In this document: one piece after another, positions 6,795 through 10,718 of the stretch
How the letters are laid out: the number at the start of each line of letters is the position of its first letter
Numbering within the stretch: the first letter of the stretch is position 1
NCBI GenBank assembly: GCA_020433835.1
Contig: JAGRBY010000212.1
Span: 1 to 10,718, forward strand
DNA: 10,718 nucleotides
Source of the DNA: Anaerolineae bacterium
Lineage (GTDB): Bacteria > Chloroflexota > Anaerolineae > 4572-78 > J111
Direction: 5' to 3'
Notes under the pieces: model-generated
Told to the model about the DNA's origin: nothing
The model's input: the letters and a program-made list of their open reading frames with translations, nothing else
Databases searched by the model: none
Made by a program: the position numbers and the translations under genes

Positions 6795-6810
6795 GCATTT
6801 TCGGGGAGCC

Positions 6811-7035
6811 ATAAGTGGCAAGCATTTAAACATAGAACTTACGCACTTCATGTCATTTCATAGCCGAAGGCGAAGAAATCCCTACGGTGCTCGGTTGCAA
6901 ACAACGTTCTGAGGAATTTCTCGCTCCTTCGTCGCTTGAAATGATATAGTATCTTTCCACTACGTAACTCATATAAATATCCAGATGTCAGATGATTTTG
7001 ACGAACCCCTAGAAGGTTTCGCGGAATATATGTGA
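6811..7035 (+). pseudogene. VapB antitoxin fragment, copy 2, split by an insertion
   Basis: Only the C-terminal part survives. SGKHLNI is encoded just before 6835 and NIQMSDDFDEPLEGFAEYM from 6973 to the stop at 7033-7035, matching the end of the intact antitoxin at 5229-5519 with a few substitutions. The two pieces are separated by a 136-bp foldback element (6835-6970). The N-terminal DNA-binding half is missing; the 83-bp array lies where it should be. The stop overlaps the toxin start in TGATG. Confidence 0.75.
6835..6970. mobile_element. Foldback (MITE-like) element inserted in the antitoxin fragment
   Basis: The ends GAACTTACGCA (6835-6845) and TACGTAACTC (6961-6970) are imperfect inverted repeats. 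Inside them TCATTTCA (6853-6860) pairs with TGAAATGA (6937-6944), followed by matched blocks containing GAAGG and GAAAT, down to GTTG/CAAC around 6894-6905. The flanks TTTAAACAT and ATATAAATAT resemble a decayed target duplication, and the uninterrupted antitoxin at 5455-5464 reads through this point. There is no transposase; mobilisation in trans by an IS with similar ends is inferred. Confidence 0.65.
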
Positions 7036-7115
7036 TGCGATTCTTGATAGATACGCACGCTTTGATCCGGTTTATTACCGGCGACAGCCGTTTAAGCATT
7101 GTTGGAGTTATTTAA
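7035..7115 (+). pseudogene. VapC PIN toxin fragment, copy 2
   Basis: A 26-residue frame beginning MRFLIDTHALIRFITGDSRL, homologous to the toxin fragment at 5519. It carries the first PIN Asp (D6) and continues a few residues further along the expected family sequence (GDSRLS) before it ends in VGVI and a stop. Relative to copy 1, residue 12 is Arg where PIN proteins usually have an aromatic residue. About 100 residues, including the remaining active-site acids, are missing. It cannot be an active nuclease. Confidence 0.7.
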
Positions 7116-7144
7116 TTGCTATTCCTAAATCTACTCAGACTTGG

Positions 7145-8716
7145 CTACCTACATTCCTGCCAGTGTGTAATGGTTTCTTTCTGGCCCCCGTTGTAGATGA
7201 TGGTCAATTTGCCTTCTGGGTAGAATGTACATTTTGGCTTTCTACTATCCTGCCCGGTGACAGGATTACCGTTAAAATAGATAGCTTTAATCCCGGTAAC
7301 ATTCCAATGATAACGATAACACCCATCCGACTCGACCCGGACGCAATAGTTCACTGAAACCGGTTCATTCTTGGCGGGCGGTACGTACACTGGTGGTAGC
7401 GTTGCAATGGGATTGGCCGCCGGAACCAGCGTAGCCGTCGGCAGAGCATTGACGTTGAGCGTAACCGATGCCTGGGTGCTGCCATTGCCCGTGGCAACCA
7501 AGGTATAGGTGTTGGCCGAGGCCGAGGGGCAAACCTGCATCGACCCTGAATTGGCAACCGGGTTGCCGTCGATGCGGACGATCTGGGCGTTTCGGATACT
7601 CCAGCGCAAGGTGGTGCAAGCGCCGCTGTTAAGCTGATACTGATCGGCCATATATTGGTCGATGACCGGCGCACTGGCCCGAGGTTTGGCGGTGGGTACG
7701 GGTGTCGGCGTGACCGATGGTTCGGGGGTGGGCGTTGGCGGTACATTGACGATGACCACTTGCTCCACAAGTTCACCCTCTAGCGGCTGAACCAGCAAAA
7801 CGTATGTTGTGGACGGCTCTGTGGGGCAGATTTGCTGCTGACCGGTGGCACTGACTTTTTTGTCATCGAGCCGCACTGACATAGCATGGCTGACCTCCCA
7901 TTGCAAGGTGGTGCATTCACCGTGTGGCACTCGCGTTTCGTTGGCGGTAAATTCAATGCTGATGCCGGGCGGGGGCGCAGGCGTGGGCCGCACCGTCAGC
8001 GAGACCGTCTTTTCTTCCGTCTCCCCGGCCAACGAGAGGGCGGTTAGCCGGTAGATTTGGTTGTTCTCGCGGGGGCAAACCTGGCGGCTGCTGGTAGCAG
8101 GCACAACCTCGCCGCTCAGGCGGACTTCTTGGGCATTGTCTACCTGCCAGTTGAGAGTGACGCACTCGCCCAAATCAACGCTTGTTGGGGCGGCATCAAA
8201 GTTCATCGCCATGATCGGCAGTGGTGTTGCTGTGGCGGCCACTGTGGCCGTTGGCTCCGGCGTTGCCGTGGCTGGGGCGAGAGCGGTACTTTGCAACCAA
8301 TACCAGCCTCCACCACCAACGCCCAGCAGCAGGATAACGACCAGGCCGATCAAGCCGTAGTTGGGTTGGCGGCGGATAGGTGGCGGTATTGTCTGTGGCT
8401 GGGCTGCCGGTAGCGGTTGGAGGTGGGTTCCTTGCATCGCCAGCGTGATGGTTGTGCCTACCTGAATTTGATCGCCGCTTTGTAGATAGGTCGGCTGCTC
8501 AATGCGTCGACCATTGACGAAGGTGCCGTTCGAAGAGCCTAGGTCTTCGAGGATGTAATGTTGATCTTGCACCATCAGCCGGGCGTGCTTTTTAGAGATT
8601 GTCTGCTCGTTGATAACAATGTGGTTATCAGCAGTTCGACCAATAAAGTAAACTCCCGGTGATAGTGTGTAGGTTTGACCGGCCTGGACGCCGTTCTGAA
8701 CGATTAAGCCTGACAT
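7145..8716 (-). CDS. FHA-domain membrane protein with four Ig-like repeats
   Basis: A 523-residue single-pass membrane protein. Residues 1-97 form a forkhead-associated domain with the phospho-threonine-binding residues G26-R27, S41, H44 and LGSSNGTFVNG (59-69). A Pro linker leads to one membrane span at about 119-141, then Pro/Thr linkers and four Ig-like repeats (about 169-243, 251-325, 350-422, 452-523). Repeats 1-3 each have a Cys pair exactly 29 residues apart (185/214, 268/297, 367/396), in a pattern C-x-x-L-x-W to C-P. Repeat 4 has C466/C496 plus C458 and C522. The ATG at 8716 is chosen because AAAGGGA lies just upstream and the FHA fold begins there. The expected topology is FHA inside, Ig domains outside. 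Likely role: linking a cytoplasmic phospho-Thr signal to a surface-binding domain. The last gene of a leftward operon, 25 bases after its neighbour. Confidence 0.9.
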   Translation of the reverse strand: MSGLIVQNGVQAGQTYTLSPGVYFIGRTADNHIVINEQTISKKHARLMVQDQHYILEDLGSSNGTFVNGRRIEQPTYLQSGDQIQVGTTITLAMQGTHLQPLPAAQPQTIPPPIRRQPNYGLIGLVVILLLGVGGGGWYWLQSTALAPATATPEPTATVAATATPLPIMAMNFDAAPTSVDLGECVTLNWQVDNAQEVRLSGEVVPATSSRQVCPRENNQIYRLTALSLAGETEEKTVSLTVRPTPAPPPGISIEFTANETRVPHGECTTLQWEVSHAMSVRLDDKKVSATGQQQICPTEPSTTYVLLVQPLEGELVEQVVIVNVPPTPTPEPSVTPTPVPTAKPRASAPVIDQYMADQYQLNSGACTTLRWSIRNAQIVRIDGNPVANSGSMQVCPSASANTYTLVATGNGSTQASVTLNVNALPTATLVPAANPIATLPPVYVPPAKNEPVSVNYCVRVESDGCYRYHWNVTGIKAIYFNGNPVTGQDSRKPKCTFYPEGKLTIIYNGGQKETITHWQECR

Positions 8717-8741
8717 AGTAACATCCCTTTCATTCGAGCTT

Positions 8742-9152
8742 TCAACAGTAAGACGCGCCGCCCCGGCCATCCAGGCAGATTTGGGTGATTTGCCCGTTAA
8801 GGACAAGCTGTATTACTTGCACATAGTCGCCCTTAGGCACAACGGTGAAGAACGTTACCGAGTTTTGGCCGCCGGGTACGGGGCCGGCTCCAAAGTAATC
8901 GTAAGGGCAAGCTTTGACCTCTTGACCACCGGCAGTAATAAAACGGATCGACTCCGGCCATAAATCCGTTACCTTGACCGTTGAATTATTGGTTAGGATT
9001 AATTCAACGTTGAAACCTCGAAAACCGGCGTTCTTGTCATCCCAATCACCATGATCCTGAGCATAGCAGGGATCACCGTTGCGGGGTGCGCCCCACGGCT
9101 CTTCGTAGCGATGCTGTCCACCAATCTGCAAAAGATAGGGGCTGGTGGTCAA
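8742..9152 (-). CDS. C-terminal domain detached by frameshift from the upstream gene
   Basis: A 136-residue frame whose only start is a TTG at 9152 with no ribosome site. Upstream of that TTG the same frame stays open to about 9268 and encodes a Pro/Thr-rich linker (PPPTPTATAPPVAIQ) of the kind seen throughout this operon. It is therefore best read as the last domain of the gene at 9149-10717, cut off by a one-base indel at 9214-9246. The domain is beta-rich, begins YLLQIGGQHRYEEPWG, and has Cys at residues 29, 82, 126 and 136. The family is unknown to me. If the frameshift is real and not an assembly error, the domain is probably not made, or only by coupled initiation at the TTGA overlap. 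Confidence 0.6.
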   Translation of the reverse strand: MTTSPYLLQIGGQHRYEEPWGAPRNGDPCYAQDHGDWDDKNAGFRGFNVELILTNNSTVKVTDLWPESIRFITAGGQEVKACPYDYFGAGPVPGGQNSVTFFTVVPKGDYVQVIQLVLNGQITQICLDGRGGASYC

Positions 9153-10717
9153 AGGCGCTGAAACAGGAGGTGGTGGAGTCGGCTGAATAGCGACGGGTGG
9201 AGCGGTCGCCGTTGGGGTTGGGGGTGGGTTGGAGCCGACTTCTGGGCCGTTTCGGTACTGCTGAGATCATCGAGATAAATGATGCCTCGTCCGCTGTAGC
9301 TATCGTTGCCGTCATCCAAGGTCAGGCCGCTGAAGGTGATCGGGTAATCGATGGCTTTGTTGTCTGTGCCGCTGATGTGGCCGCTGGGCCAGGGTTGGTT
9401 GGGGTCGATAAAGGCCGTCATCTGCTGCCAGCCGGTATGGTCAACTTGCCCGAAACTCATCTGCCAGGTCTGCCCACCCGCATCTTTGAGCCAGGCGTTG
9501 AGGAAATGGCCGCTGCCATCGCCATAAACCCAGACTGAGATGCCGTTAGGCCGTCCGGCCAGCTTGCGGTTCTGCAAAAAGACAACGTAATCGTTGTTGG
9601 CCGTTGGGAAATCGTAGTCGAGCTTGCCGGAGTAGTTACCGCTGTGGGCTTGGGTAGTGCTGCGAGTCAAACTGCCATAAGGCTGATCGCCTCGTTTCCA
9701 GGTGACATTGGTTTCAAAATCTTGAAAGATACCGGGGGCGGCTGCTTGTAAAGGAACCTGCGCCTGTTTGGTCGCTGTTGCTGTCGGGTTGGGGCTGGAG
9801 GTCGGCGTGGGGCTGGGGCTGGATGTCGCGCTGGGTTCCGCCGTTGGTGCTGCTACCATCAGTTCGCAAAATCCGTCAGCGATGCGCCCGGCTTCATATT
9901 CATCCACAGCGCCATCGGCCGGGTTCAGATCTAAGCCGGTGGATAGGGGGCGGCTGCTGTACTGCTCGATGCGCAGATAGTGCTCACCGGCACCAAGTAG
10001 CCCTAAGTTGGCCCATAGCTTTAACGTTGTCCCATCGCGCTCGTAGCTAATGTTGGTGATTGGCCTGCCGTCGAGGCTAAGATCATAGTGGGCCGAGGCC
10101 AGCCATTGGGCCACGTAATCAATCTCGCCGGATGGTTGGGCCAGCCGCTGCTGCCAGCCCAAAATAACCGGAGCTTCGGGATCGATATCGACCTGGCTGT
10201 TGCAGAAGGGATCGACCCGATTGGCCTCGGCCTGAGGCAGCGATTGTTCCGGCATAGCAGCAAGAGCCAGCCCCGGCACATCCAATGGTGCGGGTGTCGA
10301 TGTTCCGGTCGGCGTAATCAGCGGTGTTGGGGTTTCGGTGGGTTCTGCGGTGGCCGGGGCTGCTTCAACCACCGGGGTGGGCAGTTCGGGTGGAACTGCA
10401 TATTTTTTGTAGGCCAGAAACCCTGCTGCACCGGCCAGTATTACAATAATGCCGCCCATAATCCACAATACTGTGTTTCTATTGTTGCCGGGTGGTACGG
10501 CGGTGTAAGGTGTTGGGATTGTGGCCGGGGAAACCGTCGGAGGACGGGGCGCTACCATAGGCGGTATAAAAGTGCGGTCATCAACCTCTGCTGATGGGGT
10601 GGAAGCAGAACCCGGTATAATAGTCTGGTCATGGGTTTTAGGTGCCGGTTGACCCAACCAGGTTGCGTCATCATCAGCGGCACTGATAACTGGGGCGGTG
10701 GTTTGTACTTGAAGCAC
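9149..10717 (-). CDS. Single-pass membrane protein with lectin-like domain, partial (N-terminus outside the window)
   Basis: 522 residues are visible; the frame is open to the right edge, so the gene starts outside. Counting from the first visible codon, residues 1-80 are a Pro-rich cytoplasmic tail with three Asp-x-Thr motifs (T19, T32, T49). Residues 81-102 are a membrane span ending before KKY. A Pro/Thr linker then leads to a domain at about 150-290 with Cys172 and Cys284, a second linker, and a jelly-roll, carbohydrate-binding-like domain at about 328-487, which starts FQDFET and ends IYLDDLS. The final 30 residues (from QKS) are Arg/His-rich and out of character, as expected after a frameshift. 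By analogy with its neighbour an FHA or kinase domain may lie beyond the edge; this is a guess. Confidence 0.8.
   Translation of the reverse strand: MLQVQTTAPVISAADDDATWLGQPAPKTHDQTIIPGSASTPSAEVDDRTFIPPMVAPRPPTVSPATIPTPYTAVPPGNNRNTVLWIMGGIIVILAGAAGFLAYKKYAVPPELPTPVVEAAPATAEPTETPTPLITPTGTSTPAPLDVPGLALAAMPEQSLPQAEANRVDPFCNSQVDIDPEAPVILGWQQRLAQPSGEIDYVAQWLASAHYDLSLDGRPITNISYERDGTTLKLWANLGLLGAGEHYLRIEQYSSRPLSTGLDLNPADGAVDEYEAGRIADGFCELMVAAPTAEPSATSSPSPTPTSSPNPTATATKQAQVPLQAAAPGIFQDFETNVTWKRGDQPYGSLTRSTTQAHSGNYSGKLDYDFPTANNDYVVFLQNRKLAGRPNGISVWVYGDGSGHFLNAWLKDAGGQTWQMSFGQVDHTGWQQMTAFIDPNQPWPSGHISGTDNKAIDYPITFSGLTLDDGNDSYSGRGIIYLDDLSSTETAQKSAPTHPQPQRRPLHPSLFSRLHHLLFQRL
9214..9246 (-). other. One-base frameshift site in G-runs
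   Basis: Adding one G to the plus-strand run at 9220-9224 (five G) or at 9244-9246 (three G) joins the upstream frame through a normal Pro/Thr linker to the domain at 8742-9152. The present frame instead encodes an unusual basic, His-rich tail and stops at 9149. No slippery heptamer of the X-XXY-YYZ type is visible, so a mutation or a sequencing or assembly error is more likely than programmed frameshifting. Confidence 0.6.
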
Positions 10718-10718
10718 G

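Noticed and set aside
6848..7099. 83-residue minus-strand frame through the foldback element
   Set aside because: It crosses the MITE and the antitoxin/toxin remains on the wrong strand and has no domain or ribosome site.
9236..9252. Programmed -1 ribosomal frameshift
   Set aside because: The codons around GCC-CAG-AAG hold no slippery heptamer, and no downstream stimulatory hairpin is evident; a simple indel explains the break better.
10088..10594. 168-residue plus-strand frame opposite the lectin-like membrane protein gene
   Set aside because: It is low-complexity Cys/Gly/Arg-rich sequence antisense to a well-supported gene with clear domains; a shadow frame.

Overview
The window looks like an accessory region of a Chloroflexota (Anaerolineae/Caldilineae-like) chromosome. 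This is an inference from protein style only: a 1083-residue SARP/BTAD-AAA-TPR regulator, FHA proteins with one membrane span and long Pro/Thr linkers to extracellular Ig-like or lectin-like domains, and a DUF2281/PIN (VapBC-type) toxin-antitoxin module. No rRNA, tRNA or phylogenetic marker gene is present.

Layout. Bases 1-942 hold no convincing protein gene. They do contain a minus-strand promoter followed almost at once by an intrinsic terminator (a candidate small RNA of about 70 nt), a 23-bp palindrome, a stem-loop, and the first copy of a diverged non-coding repeat. A stand-alone response-regulator receiver (943-1311, minus) and the large BTAD-ATPase regulator (1479-4730, minus) follow. 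A second copy of the same non-coding repeat lies just beyond the regulator's start (4926-5004), so the two regulator genes are bracketed by direct repeats. The gap upstream of the regulator also has three copies of a 10-bp motif, two of them forming a 17-bp-stem hairpin, which is a plausible operator.

From 5171 to 7115 lies a decayed toxin-antitoxin locus: an intact antitoxin with its own promoter and RBS, a toxin truncated after about 19 residues, an unrecognised coiled-coil gene on the opposite strand (5559-6275), an array of four 83-bp tandem repeats, and then a second fragment of the same antitoxin/toxin junction. That second antitoxin fragment is split by a 136-bp foldback (MITE-like) element. 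Toxin activity is probably lost from both copies.

From 7145 to the right edge runs a minus-strand operon for membrane proteins: an FHA protein with four extracytoplasmic Ig-like repeats (7145-8716), and upstream of it a partial gene with a cytoplasmic Thr-motif tail, one membrane span, a central domain and a lectin-like domain. A one-base frameshift in G-runs (9214-9246) separates that gene from its C-terminal domain (8742-9152). The FHA protein and the Thr-rich cytoplasmic tail suggest phospho-threonine signalling with a Ser/Thr kinase outside the window. I see no wholly new machinery that can be proved from the sequence. The best leads are the candidate small RNA, the 83-bp array, the repeat-bracketed regulator pair and the frameshifted FHA-partner gene.
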